Positions 11,609 to 24,415 of a stretch of 64,000 nucleotides of DNA are shown piece by piece; position 1 is the stretch's first letter; the number at the start of each line of letters is the position of its first letter. A program made the position numbers and the translations under genes. Under the pieces are notes generated by a model. The model was not told where the DNA came from, did no database searches, and was given only the letters and a program-made list of their open reading frames with translations. Origin of the DNA: Isoetes taiwanensis (lineage: Eukaryota > Streptophyta > Lycopodiopsida > Isoetales > Isoetaceae); contig JAJEKV010000011.1 of NCBI GenBank assembly GCA_021234155.1, forward strand, positions 18,184,677 through 18,248,676, given 5' to 3'.

Positions 11609-12923
11609 TCCCTTAGTAAAATCCAACTTAATACCATAAGAGAACCATCATTATGGGGAAAGGGACAACTTGTTTTGGGCGTCACGCCATTTTGGGCGTC
11701 TATAGTCTGAGCCTTCTATGGCGCAGGCTTTCTTTGGCTCTGTCTACTATATACCCATGTTGCCTACTAGCATTCCTCATCGGCGTTTCCTCTGAGCTGA
11801 ATTCTGTTGGTTCTAGAGTTTCCTCTGCTTATTCTTTCATTCATGTTCTAGTCTCTGGTTTTCTTCAGATGGATTGGGCTCAGAGTTACCAATTCTTCTG
11901 GATCATGGGTCTCTTGCAGTCCCGATCCCTGCAATCTAACTCATCCTTGGCTTCTTTTCACTGTGTTTTCATGCTTATTCGTGTTCATTTTTCATTCCCA
12001 AGCCATTTCCCAGCCCTGCTTCTTCTCTTTTGACTCTTGACTGCCTTTTTGCCGTTGTGATCACTTCCTCGGCCATAAGATTGGATTCTCAAGATCTTTC
12101 GTGCCATTCTTGTTTGTTTTTCTCTATTTCAAGCGCCGTTCATCTATTCTTCATCTTGGTCTGCTCTCGGGCTGTTGCTTTTTGGTTGTCTTGATCTCTT
12201 TCCCAGCCTTCCGATTGGATCTTACCTTCATTTCCTCTCCCTGGCGGCCCTATGCAAGCTGAATCGAAGCAACCTCGCAGCAGAATCATTCGGTTGGGTG
12301 GTCCGACCTCAGATCGCCCACCAGAATTGCGCCGACCAGACTGCCTGTTTTTTTTGTCGGGGGTTACCGGAGCTAGGTATCCCAATGAATTCGGGTGGTC
12401 TATCCCGGCTCCCGGTATCCCATCACCCCCTCTTTTATTCCTTTACCTAGGTTTTTAATTTGCAATGTTAGTCCATTTTTTTATGTTTTCTAGGTGCCAT
12501 GGTGTTTTTGGGGGGTTAGGTTGTGTGTCTTGGCTCTTAGACATCTTGTTGGTTGGGGGGATTGTGTCCGCCATTGTTTGCTAGTTTATGTTGCCATCTT
12601 GCTTAGTCTCATTTTTTCCTTTGTCGATCGTTTGGGGTTGTGGGTCTGTGGTGTGCTTGGCTTAGTTAAGGTCATTATTTATTAGTATTTCCAGGTTGTT
12701 GCGAAGCTAGGTTCCTTGTTTAGATTGTTTTTGGTTCGCCTTGGTTGTTAGATGGTGTATTGTTTATTGTCGTTTCCATTGATATTGTAGTTTCCTTCTT
12801 CTGCTCTTTTCTTGTTTTTCCATGTTTGTTCATGTTGTTTCTCAACCCCCTTTTTTCTTTCAGTGACTCAAACTACTCTTCAGAACTTTAACCCTCCAAC
12901 CACTGATCACACACGTGCCCCAC

Positions 12924-13006
12924 CTCCTCTACCCGAACTAGTCATACCGCCAAATATACTTCCTTCCTTCCTTCCTCTACCCGAACTAGTCATACCGCCA
13001 AATATT
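12924..13006 (+). repeat. 47-bp tandem duplication
   Basis: The block CTACCCGAACTAGTCATACC plus the following CGCCAAATAT occurs twice (about 12930 and 12977), separated by a short CTTCC run. In one frame it encodes a repeated LPELVIPPNI peptide, but the surrounding frame is not protein-like. Confidence 0.8.
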
Positions 13007-13490
13007 CATGTTCCATCGGACCCAATGTTTTTCTTACCTTTTCCATTCGAGGGCCATGATCCGAACTTTGCGTTGCTTTCAATCTCAATCATTTGTTTTG
13101 GTCCCTTGACCGTTTGCCCCCCACTTCTTCTTCTTCTTTGACGTTTATGTCAGATTGCTTATGGTTCTCCTCTTACCTGGATGATGCTATAGACCAGGTG
13201 GATTGGGCTTATCTAGATTGGTATAAAAGTCTTGTTTTGGTCTGTAGGGATCTTGTCGACCTCGTTTGTTTAATTTGTTGTTGCCGTCTTGCTTGGTTTC
13301 GTTTTTATTTTTATTTATAGTTTAGTTTCTGTTTCATATGCCGATCCGGTTGGGGGCTTGTAGTGGATTTTGTGGTGTGCTTTATGTTTGTGTTGTTCTA
13401 GGTCATATTATGGTGGTCCTTATAGGTTGTGCTTGGGGCTTGGTTTGGTTCTGCCTGGGGTCTTGTTTGTATAGTTAGAATAATTTATGT

Positions 13491-13780
13491 GTTGAGTTTG
13501 GTCAGTTTAGTTCTTGCCTCATCTTTCCCTTTGTTATTTGACCCATGCATAGGTCGTTTGTGCAACCCTGATGTTATAAACATTAAACCTCGTATTATAA
13601 ACATTATAACAAAGGATCCTTGTTCATAGGTCGGTCCTTGGGCATGATTATATTCCGTTGAGTTTGGTCATTCTAGTCCTTGCCTCATCTTTCCCATGTT
13701 GTTTGACTCCATGTATAGGTCATTTGTGCCCCCCTTATATTACGAACATTAAACCTGGTGTTATAAAAATTATAACAAAT
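13491..13780 (+). repeat. Direct repeat of about 120 bp
   Basis: The segment 13491-13612 (starting TTGAGTTTGGTCAGTTTAG) recurs at 13658-13780 with about 85% identity by eye. Each copy ends in an AT-rich ATTATAACAAA word. The two are about 45 bp apart. Confidence 0.75.
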
Positions 13781-16440
13781 CAGTTCCAATTTGGCAACTA
13801 CACAGTTCAACGATGGATTGATTCCTTTTTGTGGTGGTCTCTTGGGCAGATCATGTGGCTTCATGGTTTCAGGCGACATGTTTTTGGATCCATCACATCA
13901 CTTTGGTGTTTCTACTACGATTAGTCATGTTTACAAGATCTAATTGTAGTTTTATGGGTGCACCCTTTTTTGTTTGACCATGCTGCACCCTTCATATTTT
14001 TGGCATCAATTGTCTTGGTCTGGTTCTATAGGGTGTATAAGTTATTAGGTTGAATATTTGTCAGTTTCCATGTAGTTTGTGTTCTGCGTTGACCTTTGCA
14101 CATAAACTTTGTCCACCATCCCCATTAAAAGATTCTACATTTTCTCTCTTCCTGAACTTGTCCTTGGTTACATTTCATTATCAGTAGGTGATTCGTGTTA
14201 GTGTGCCATATGGCTTTTTATCTAAGCTTTCGAATCCCGTATCTTTATTGTTTTTTCCGCATGGTAGTGGGCCATTACATCTCTCTTTCCTACCATAATT
14301 AATCCTTTTCAATAAGCTTTGCTTGTATTAGGTAGTCATTTTTGCTTAGGATCTCAAGTTTCTCCATCGTTGGTCTATTGGTACCATTTGTGGTGGTCGC
14401 TAATATTTGGTCGTTTCACAGAGGTTTTACCTTGGTGGTATTTTTGAAAACCATTTGCCCATGTTTACATAGCTTTGCCAGGGCCATATCTCAGTTTGCA
14501 TTCGCATGTATTATGGCTTGATCTGTTGAAAAGATTGATGTTTGTGAGTTTTAGTTGCATATTTTATGTTGTATTCCCTTATGTGGCTTGTTCCTTGTCA
14601 TTGTTACGGCCACCCAGGTGCCCCGTCAGATTTTTGACTCATTGATTTCTTTCCATTGCTCTTAGTGTTCTTATCTCATGACATTCTTAGTTGTAGTTTG
14701 TTCATTACCCAATGCCTGATCCGTTCCTCTGGCCCTTGTTTTTTCTCGTGGCATTCTCAGTTATAGTTTGTTCGGTCGCCCGATCTGTTCCTCTTGCCCT
14801 TCAATTCTAGAAGCGATTGCCTTGAGTCATATACTTGGTAGGTTTCTTTAGTTTTATGCATGTTTCCTTCTTATCACTTCTTCTATTCTGGTTTAGGCAC
14901 CCGGAGACCCTTGTCCTTTGCATCTATAAGTTCCTTGGATCAATTGATGTACATTAGCACCTTCTTGAAAATGTTGTTTAGTGTCTTAGCCTTACTATTT
15001 GACCATCCTCTGTCTGATCTCCACATTTTTTACCAAGCTTCCCATAAGTTGTTTATTTCTCGTCTAGTTCGTTCTTGCGACCATTGGAATTTTTGGCATG
15101 GCTTTTGTATCCTCGATGTTGGCTATAGATTGTGCCTATTTTGGGGATGGGTGTTCAACTTAGGCTTGGCTTCCCGTGGTGTCGTTTGGCTCTTTCAACA
15201 TTATTGTTCCTGTTGTGTCATTTGGTGCTATTGCTCTAGTCTTTTCACTTAGTTGGTGTTGTTCAATATGTTGTTCTCTTGGGTCTGCTAGCCCCTCTAT
15301 GTCTATTTTCGACTATGCCATATTATTCGGTTGTTTTTTATCTCCGTGTTTTGCCTTGCTTTTTGCTTCAAGCATCTTTGTTCCCATCTGTCTGGTTGCA
15401 TCCTGGTGTTCTTTGCTCGTAGGATTCTTATGTTCTTCTTCCGTCCAATTACGAGTTTGTTCCTCTTAGCCCTCCGAGTTCGGCAGCAAGATTCTATGCC
15501 CTCTTCGATCCATTTCTCCTGTATGTTCTATCTAGTTCTGTCTAGTCGTTCACTCGGTTTGGGGTGTTCGCCAAGCTGTAGTCCCTTGATGTCGTCTTTC
15601 ACATGTGCCAGATAATTCTATTTCACTTCTTGGGAGTCGTTGTTCTAGTCTCTATTGTTATGTTTAGTTCTCTATACTGCTTCATTAGTCTCAAGGATGT
15701 CTGGTATTATGTTGCTATGCTTGAGTATTCGCTTGGGACCATTACACACGTATGAGTTACATTGGATTCTTATGTTTTGTTGTTCATGTGCTCTTTCTGG
15801 CGGTTATAGTTTGTTGTGTGTTCGGTGCTCGTGTCTGTTTGTCTTTTACACATTCCATTTTGCTTCTTAGTCTCGGCTTTCTTCTTTGTTAAATCATGGT
15901 TAGTTCACATCGTCTTTAATCTGGTATCCTCATGCCTCCATCTCCCCTCCCACTATTCCTTGCTAGATTTTGCATTCGATGGCTAGTTTTCCATCTTCCT
16001 AGCTATTGTCTCGCTTCAGCTCCCTTGGGTTCGCCAATCTCATTCAGCTGTTGTTTCACCTTTGGCGCACCCTTGGTGTTGGTTGCTCCTCGTATGTTTT
16101 TGACATCCTTTGCTTCTTAACCATTCTCTAAGGTCACTCTAGTTTTGAGTCATTCCTTCATCACCAAATTTTCATAAGTTTTATAGTTGTTTCCCATGAT
16201 GGCTCTTAAGAAGTCATCTGCCCTCTCGGTGATCTGTCTTGCTCTTGTCTCCTTTTAGTGTTATTGCTCTAGTCATTTCCCTCAGTTACTATTGTTCATC
16301 ATATTGTTCTCTTGAGGCTGCTAGCCCCTCTGTGTCTAGTTTCGACTGGACCATATTGTTTTTATTTATCTCCTATCTCTGCGTTCTGCTTTCATTTCTG
16401 CCCCAATCGTCTCAGTTACCCGCTATAGCTTATTGCAACA

Positions 16441-19400
16441 CTAGTAAGGGTGCCCAGCGTTGCTGGGCATAAGTTGAGAGCCTGTAAATTTTTTGGGCTG
16501 CACACTAACAATGTCAATTTTGTAGTGCTACTACTATTGTAGTATCGTTCTAGCAAAATGTAACATCGTCTTACATTGTAATATTATGTCCAACTTTTTC
16601 TACCCTTAAACAAAGTTGGAAACTTGTTAATAATAGAATCAAGTCCCTGTTCCATGCCATTGTGGACTCATGTTTGGTAATAGCATATGTCTAAATGCTC
16701 AAAAGTCACACTTGACAATATCATGCATTTGAACTACATTCTAGGTAGTTTGTTGTCTGTAAAGCAACATAACTACCATAAGTTGCACCAAGTAACACAG
16801 TTATAAAATCCACTACCACTTGTCCCAATATTTTGCAACTGGCATTCTACTCTAAAACATGTGCTTAGAAATGTCAGGCACATGTAGGTGGAATACAATA
16901 GTACAAATAAAATCATCATCATCATGAATAATAAATTAATTGGGCATTTATCCTTTGTTTTCGAAGGTATATCGTTATGCCGGGCATTAGTTGTACATGT
17001 AGGTGGAATACAATAATAATTGAAGGGTAGTTTGCATACAAAGGATAAGAGAACAAATCTTGCTTAAGTAGGAACGTCAATGAAAAGTAGGAACACCAAG
17101 TTCAAAATTACACTTGCAATATTACCATTGGGCAAGGGTAGTTGATGTTTCCATAACCATAATTGTGGGAGAGATATTTGTATATCATACATGTCTATAT
17201 CAGATTGACTAAACCATGTGTTAACTTATTATCCAACTTATCCAAGGAACCTAAGAATGTTAGGCACAACTCTACAGGTGCATTTAACAACAACATAGAT
17301 GTAACACTAATAGTTTGGCTCTTATATTTTTGCAATATAGACATTTTAAGTACCACTGTAAAATGGTTGGCATCCACGAAAAACTATGATTATTAGTAGA
17401 CCAGAGTTGTGTTTGGAATTACATAGTTTTGTTAACAGTAAAGCATGGCAAAAGAAAGCGGAGATGCTGATGTACCATGTCTACACAGATGTATAAACTG
17501 CATATACATCTGACCCAGGTACAAACCATAAAGGTACAAAGAAGGAACAAAATTACGCATGCATTTTGGAAGTACCACATCTGAATTTCAGAGTTGTGAA
17601 ATGAGACTTGATGAATGAGATCGTACCAAAGCGGGTGAGAGTTGTATCAGAGCAAGAATTTATGAAGTAAATATCACACATTGCTACAACCAAAAATATA
17701 CCGTCCCATTGAAAGCAAAATAACTTGGCCTTGGTTGCACCCATGAATTGGGTTTTGTTCTAGATCTTTTGAGTGAGCCATCTGCAAGAATAACCCAATC
17801 ATTTTCCCTAAAAGATGGCCGTTGGCCTTGCTAAAAAAAACCAAGGCAAACAATCCACAATTTTAATCCTCGAAACAGGTACTCCATAGAAAAATGCAGG
17901 TGTAAAGATTTTTTCCAATCTATAAAGTTCTAGGTTGCATTTGGATCGAACACTTGCAATTGGATCAAACACTGTCTCCTGCAGTAAAAAAGTGCAACAT
18001 GTTTACTATCACATAAAACCTGAGAACTTATACTAAAATTTGCAACTTACCACACAGATTGGGCATGCAAGATCCATCTTGAATGACATATAATCTTGCA
18101 TAGTACAACAAATAGTAGGTTTACCATCTTCAAATTTTCTAATGTCCTATTCCTGCAAAATTGAAACATGTTCAATGCTTAAATATTTACCTTAGACTCC
18201 ATTTACCAGTCTCAAATGACAAAACACAAAAGCTTATAAAGCCAACAATAATGGGCATGGCCAACGAAGATATTAGATCCATATTCAAATCTCAAAACAA
18301 AACTGCAATTGCCCTGAGATCAGTGCAAAATAAGCAGATTGCTTAACCTAGAATAGAGACATGGAAAGCATACGGATTATAGATAAACCAAGTTGAATTG
18401 TAGCAAAACAAACATACAGATACCATGCTTGTAGCTGTACACCAATGATTCCGTGAGTCGCTTCTAAAGCGTAAAACAAATGTTCCCGGTTTAGTTTTAC
18501 GCCCAAACATTTGGTGATTATGGGAACAGATTATTTGTGGATCATCCGAATCTTGCTGCCCATATAAACCACGTAAAACTGCCAAAACCTTGCAGCTCGG
18601 GAAAATCCTACTAAATATTCAAAGATTGATCTGAAAAAGCCGTATTATTTTTACCCGCCGATTTGAAGCGAGAGGGAGTCGCACTAGTAGAAATGCAAAG
18701 AAAGCAGAATGAGGAAACTGCCGAAATGCATTTGCCGCCATTTTGCCACAAATCTTCCGCCCACGATCTTTTTGCCACAAATCTTCCGCCACGTAACTTC
18801 CGCTACAAATCTTTTTGCCCACGGATCTCTTGTGGCTTACTTGCATAATGGCCTAAAAGCAGAGCCAAGTGACATCCTTTTCCAAAGTTAAAGAGAAGGA
18901 AGAAAAAGAGTTAAAGGCTCTACCTTCTACTCGCTATGGTGATTCCAAGGGAATCGACTCAAGGTGATGCCTCCCTATAAACTGATTAAAACATACTTCA
19001 TTACCAGAACATTTTGCCGCTTAATGCATGCATCATAGCTGGGAGCGTTTATGCATGCACTTCGGTCTGAGAAAAATAGAGAATTTGTGAGGTTATGAAT
19101 TTGCCGTTTATGCATGCATCATAGCCGTTTATGAATACGCCATAGCGGAGTTGGGAAATCGGCCCCAGCGAGAGCATTACGCCATAGCTGAACGGTAATG
19201 CAGGCAGAGTAGTCAAAAGTTCAAAACTAAATTTAACAAAGCGAAGCCAAGCCACCGGAATAGCCAAGCCTCTTCCTAAAGGAATCCGACAGCCTCTTCC
19301 TATCGCCGGAGCCAGAAAAGGCAAAAAGAAACCGTGGGCTATCTGGGCCGTCCATCTTTTAGTTTAAATCTCAACCAAAAGGCTTTTAACATGACATCAT

Positions 19401-19482
19401 CTACACCGTTGGATAGATTAATCCGGACCGCCCAATTTTAGGGCGCGGTTCACTACTTACACCAAAACATTATAATATAAGA
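16441..19482 (-). mobile_element. Helitron, non-autonomous, minus strand
   Basis: Read on the minus strand, the 3' end is a GCCCAGC-AAC-GCTGGGC hairpin (16452-16468), then seven bases, then CTAG (16441-16444). The insertion lies between A (16440) and T (19483), as known for Helitrons. The 5' end starts TCTTATATTATAATG (from 19482 downward). The flanks 16240-16440 and 19483 onward join into a sequence resembling the 15160-15500 repeat, supporting a clean insertion. No Rep/helicase is visible in the 3.0 kb interior. Some minus-strand frames (for example 17553-17744 and 18343-18585) could be captured exon pieces, but I do not recognise them. A second Helitron with the same 3' hairpin design lies at 48583-53369. 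Confidence 0.8.
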
Positions 19483-20189
19483 TTTTTGCTCATCTGGATT
19501 GCTCCATTGGTCTGATTGCTTCTTGGCATTCTTTCCTTTATAGGATTATTAGTTTGTTGATTTGTCCAATTATGCAAGGTCTCCGATATGAGCTGTCTTG
19601 TATGTTGTTACTATTCTTGAAAGTTCATTTGGGTCCATTATGCGTGGATGACATATGTTGGACTTTAGTCTTTGATTTTCACAGTGTCTGTCAGATGGTT
19701 TTTTTCTTCGCTCTCGTTGTTGATCATTGTGCACATTGTTGTGGTCGTAGTTTGAGGTTCATGTTTGGTCTTTTGGGCCTTATTTGTTTATGCATTCCAT
19801 TTGCCCTATATTTTTAACTTTCTTCTTTGTTAATCGTGGTTGGCTCGCATCATCTTTATGAAGTTTGTATCATTTGTCTATGTCTTTCTCCCACCATTCC
19901 TTGTTAGGTTTTGCATAATATTTTCACCTTTTGTTTCGCCTCAGCTCCCTTTGGGTTCACCAATCTCATTCGGTAGTTGTTTCTTTTTTGGCACGCCCAT
20001 GGCATCGGTTGCTCCTCGTATATTATTTTTTATCGTTCTCTACCAGGTCACTCCAGTTCCAAGTCATTCATCACGCAAAGGACTTAGTTTCATAGTTGTT
20101 TCCCATGATGTTTCTTTTTCTCTGCTGCTAAGAACTCGCCTGCCCTCTCAGTGATCTTACTTGTTTTTGCTCGTAGTCTCGGTCTGTGA
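19483..20189 (+). repeat. Pyrimidine-rich tract, right part
   Basis: Continues the T-rich repeat interrupted by the Helitron. 19560-20180 aligns with 15640-16260, sharing for example TCAGCTCCC, CACCAATCTCATTCGG-like and TTGTTTCCCATGATG words. It ends where copia gag sequence begins. Confidence 0.6.
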
Positions 20190-20795
20190 TTGGAGGAGGT
20201 AGGTTCCTCTTTGGATAAAAACTATGAAAACAAAACATCATCTCAGTTGGATGTTCTGGATAGAGAGTTAAGGAAATTGAAATTTCATGACAATGATGAT
20301 CTTACTGAGTTTTTCCAGAAGTTGGATTATCTAGTTGTAGATCTAGAGGCAGCAGGATCAAGCATTACTCAAAATCATCAGGTAATGATCATAGCACGAG
20401 CATTTTCAAATTCTGATCACTTGTCAGTGAGAAATGTAGCCAAAAATAGAGACCAGGCAGAGTTAATGGTCAAAATAAAATTGGAACAAAAATCATTAAC
20501 TAGTGGTAATGATGATCACTTTGAAATTCTATTTGCTAGGAAAGGGAAAGGCAAGTCTTCAGATAAAAACATGTTGGGGCCATGCTACACTTGCAATCAG
20601 TATGGACACAAGAATAATTTACCTAAAAATGCCAGTGCAATAGAAAACAAATGTTATAACTGCAGTGGCTTTGGCCACATGGCAGCAAACTGCTCAAGTC
20701 CAAAGGACTTTAATAAAGGAAGAGTTCGAGGTATTGATAACCCTAGGGGTAACTCTGGAAGAGGAAGAGGTCAAAACTTTAGAGGGAGAGGCTGA
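20190..20795 (+). pseudogene. Ty1/copia gag, 5'-truncated
   Basis: A frame of about 200 codons without a start ATG. It carries a UBN2-type copia gag (LRKLKFHDNDDLTEFFQKLD), then a damaged zinc knuckle (CYTCNQYGHKNN, with the last Cys missing), an intact one (CYNCSGFGHMAANC) and an RG-rich tail. Gag would coat the element RNA. Its N-terminus is cut at the border with the pyrimidine-rich repeat, and no 5' LTR or primer-binding site precedes it. Confidence 0.85.
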
Positions 20796-20816
20796 GGGAG
20801 AAACCCTGCAATAAAC

Positions 20817-23800
20817 ATGGCAAAAAATATGACATTTGAGGAAGAAGAAGTTGAAGACGAGAACACTGAGGTATGCATAAATTTTGATATTAGCAAATCT
20901 CTATCTATTGGTGAACTAGATTCTAAAAGTAATCTGTTTGTCCTAGATTCAGGAGCTGAAAGATCAGTAATTAAGAACTCAAAAAATCTCAAAGAAAAAG
21001 TAATCAAAGGGTCCAGTTATATGCAAATGGGAGATGGCAACTTGCAAAAGGTTGAAGTGGCTGGAATTCTTGAGATTTTTGATCTATCTGGAAAGCCAGT
21101 AGAATTGAAAAATGTTCTCTATGTACCTTCAATTATCAGAAATCTAATTTCCATCAATCAGCTTGTTGATCTTGGCTATAAAATATGCTTTGAGAAAACA
21201 CAATGTAAGATCTATTTGGATACTACATTGAAATTCTTAGCAAAAAGAGTTGAGAATCTATTTGCCTTGAATGACATGACAATTGATGGTACAATAAATG
21301 TTGTATCATGTACAACAATCAGAAGATGGCATGAAAGATTAGGGCATACAAACATAGATAATCTCAAATTTATGGTTAAGCAGAATATGATTGAAGTTGA
21401 AGAAGAAAAAGAAGGCGAATTTATGTGTGAAGGATGTATGATGGGCAAACATACCAGACTGAAATTTGTGAAGTCAAACAAGACGGCAAAATGTATCCTA
21501 GATCTAATACATACAGACTTATGTGGCCCCATAAACATCACAAGTATAACTGGAAAAAAATATTTTATTATATTTATAGATGATTTTTCAAGAAAAACTA
21601 AATATTATATGTTAAGGCTCAAGGATCAAGCCTTCTTAGCATAAAAATTATTTGAACAAGAAGTTGAAAGGCAAACTGGGAAAAAGATTAAATGTGTCAG
21701 ATCTGATAGAGGTAGTGAATTTTTATCAGGAGCTTTTGACAAACACTGCAGGGAACATGGAATCAGGAGACAACTCACTTGTAGGTTCACACCTCATCAA
21801 AATGGTGTAGCAGAGAGGAAAAACAAAACTATTCTCAATGTTGTTCGATCCATGCTCAAGCAATCAGATATGCCTAATTTATTATGGGAAGAAACTGTCA
21901 AAATAACTGTACTTTTGCAAAACAAACTGCCCTCAGCAAGCATTCAGGGGAAAACACCAGAAGAAATGTGGAATGGAAATATTCCCATTTATGAAATGTT
22001 TAAAACCTATGGCTGTCTAGGATATGCTCATGTACCTAAGGAATTGAGGAAAACTAGATGACAGAGCCATTAAATGCTACTTGGCAGGATATGATGAACA
22101 AGCAAAGGCCTATAGGATCTATGATTCAGTCAAAAGGAAAATAATTATCAGCAGGGACGTGGTGTTCAATGAGGATGTGGTCTACAAGAATAGAAATAAA
22201 GTAATGCACTCTTTGAATAAGGACATTAATTATATGATTTGCCTAAATCAAACAGCTTGAACAATACTGATGATGATGATGACTCTGTCATAAACACACA
22301 GGAGGACACTGATGTAGCAAATGCAGATCATTATGATGCTGATTTAGAATAAGATCAATCAAACCAAAGGGAAGACAATGCAAATACTGCTGAGACAGCT
22401 CTACTTGACAATGCAGAACATCACAAGACAAGAAGAAAAGAAGGACTGATGTAGAAAAATTAAAGTAAACCATTGAACTAAACCCTGATTTATATGGCAG
22501 AATGGATCATGGCAGAAGCAGGAGGTTGCATAATGAAGAACTGGATATACATCAAATTATGGCAATACTTGATCCTGACATACCACAGTCTTATGAAGAA
22601 GCCATGAACTCTAAACATGCAAAACAATGGAAAGATGAAATGATTGAAGAACTATCAGCCTTCAAAAGGGCTCAGACATATGATGTGGTTAAACAACCTG
22701 AAGGGAAAAATGTTATAGGCAGCAAATGGTTGTACAAAATCAAAAGGGACATTAATGGTGAGGAAAAATTCAAAGCAAGACTGATTGCACAAGGATATAC
22801 TCAAAGGAAAAGGATAGATTATAAGGAGACCTTTTCTCCTATAGTGAAGCTAATAAGCATTAGAATTCTTATGCCATTTGCTAATACACATAACCTGGAT
22901 ATACATCACATGGATGTAAGCACAACATTTTTAAATGCTGAATTAAATGATGATGTCTATATGAGGCAAGCTCCAGGATTCGAAACTCCAGGGGAAGGCA
23001 TGGTATGAAAACTCAATCGTGCAGTATATGGGCTCAAACAGTCTCTCAGGATGTGGTATCAATGCATAGACAAATATCTTATAGATCAAGAATTTACCAA
23101 ATTCCTGAATGATGGGAATCTATACATTCTTAGCAAGGGAAGTCAGTTCTGCATACTAGCCTCGTATGTAGATGACAACATTCTAGTACAAAGTGACACT
23201 AAAACGCTTAATCAATGTAAGCAGATTCTGACCAAAAAGTTTAAAATGACAGATCTAGGGGAAATTAAGAAATTCTTGGGCATGGAAGTATCAAGAGATA
23301 GAGCCAATCACACCTTGAAAATTACTCAAACGAGTAATATAGTAGGCATGCTTAAAAGATTCAATATGCAGGATTGTACTGTTGCAAGAACACCAGTCAT
23401 TCAAGGCTTAAAACTGTCAAGTGACTGCAGTCCTAAAACTCAGGAAGAATTACTGAAAATGGAGAAGGTTCCATACATGGAGCTTATTGGATGTTTACTG
23501 TACATTTCAAATTGTACCAGACCAGAAATTGCTTTTACAATCAACTTGTTGAGCAGATTCAGTAATAATCCAGGCAAGCAACATTGGACCATTGCAAAAC
23601 GAGTTTTGAGGTATCTAAAATATACACAGAATCATGGGTTGACATTTAGCAATAATGACTTGGTGCTCAAAGGATATTCTGATGCTGATTGGGGTAGTGA
23701 CATTGATACAAGAAAGTCTACATCTGGATTTTGCCTGATGCTAGGAGGAGCTGCCATTACTTGGAAAAGCAAGAAACAATCAAGTGTTGCCATGTCCACA

Positions 23801-23868
23801 TCTGAAGCAGAATACAACTCAGCAACACTTGCTGCAAAGAAAATTGCATGGGCCAGAAGCTCAGAAGT
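20817..23868 (+). pseudogene. Ty1/copia pol (protease-integrase-RT-RNase H), decayed
   Basis: Domains appear in copia order. Protease: FVLDSGAERSVI, about 20938. GAG-pre-integrase: RRWHERLGHTNIDNL. Integrase zinc finger: CEGCMMGKH. Catalytic core: DLIHTDLCG, then SDRGSEF, then PHQNGVAERKN. Reverse transcriptase: KWLYKIKRDINGEEKFKARL, later SYVDDNIL with both catalytic Asp. RNase H: GYSDADWGSDIDTRKSTSGF and STSEAEY. Stops near 21642, 22060 and 23006 and frame changes between 22060 and 22500 disable it. The similarity stops near 23868 and no LTR follows; 23911 onward is a different repeat. Confidence 0.93.
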
Positions 23869-23910
23869 GACAGAGGTTCTTCTGTGCTATAGAAAGCAGA
23901 ATTTGGTTTC

Positions 23911-24415
23911 CTGCAATCCATATTTGGGTTTCGTGTGTGGCTAGATCAAATGAGGCTGGACGGCAGGTGGGGCAAAAAAATCTACCTGCAGCTGCAATAT
24001 CAGATAATGAGCATTACGATATTGTCCGAAACGATTGCACCCGCAGTCGAAAATGTATACAAAATACTCAATGGAACTCTGGAATATTTTGTATGATTTT
24101 TTGTTGATTCTAGCATTCTCTTTCAAAAATTTGTACCAGAGATAATTTAGCATTGTTTTGCATTGTCTTTTGTTTAGTTCTTTTTATTCTAACCCTCGGA
24201 TTTTTTTTTTTTTTCCGTATTTCTTATTCTTCCATCGTTGTAGTGGTGCCAGCGAATTTGTGGCAGTAGGAAGTTCTGGCAGCGTCACAAACAAGCCACA
24301 GAATTCCTCAAAACAGTGATCTCTGTTGCATTCGAGAGCAGGCTTTCTTTCAGGGCCGAAGAGCTAGGTGGTCTTAAAAAACCTTTAGTAAGAAAATATG
24401 TGTACAATATCTAGC
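23911..24415 (+). repeat. Segmental duplication, unit A, left block
   Basis: About 445 bp from CTGCAATCCATATTTGGGTT to near 24355 match 28397-28795, and 24355-24415 match 29690-29755. Relative to unit B, this copy lacks about 895 bp that lie between those two blocks. No gene is recognised in it. Confidence 0.85.

Larger units (their letters stand above)
11610..16440 (+). repeat. Pyrimidine-rich, internally duplicated tract (left part)
   Basis: Nearly 5 kb that is strongly T-rich on the plus strand, with many TTCTT, TTGTTT and CTCTTG words. It produces many short open frames rich in Leu, Phe, Cys and Ser that do not form a protein family. It contains several internal duplications, listed separately. 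A segment of about 200 bp near 15160-15370 recurs at 16240-16420. The segment 15640-16260 recurs beyond the Helitron at 19560-20180. This looks like non-coding sequence of a large retroelement or satellite-like repeat. Confidence 0.6.

Noticed and set aside
14860-15870. Overlapping Leu/Phe/Cys-rich frames as membrane proteins
   Set aside because: They are a by-product of the T-rich base composition; several frames overlap with the same character and none has family features.
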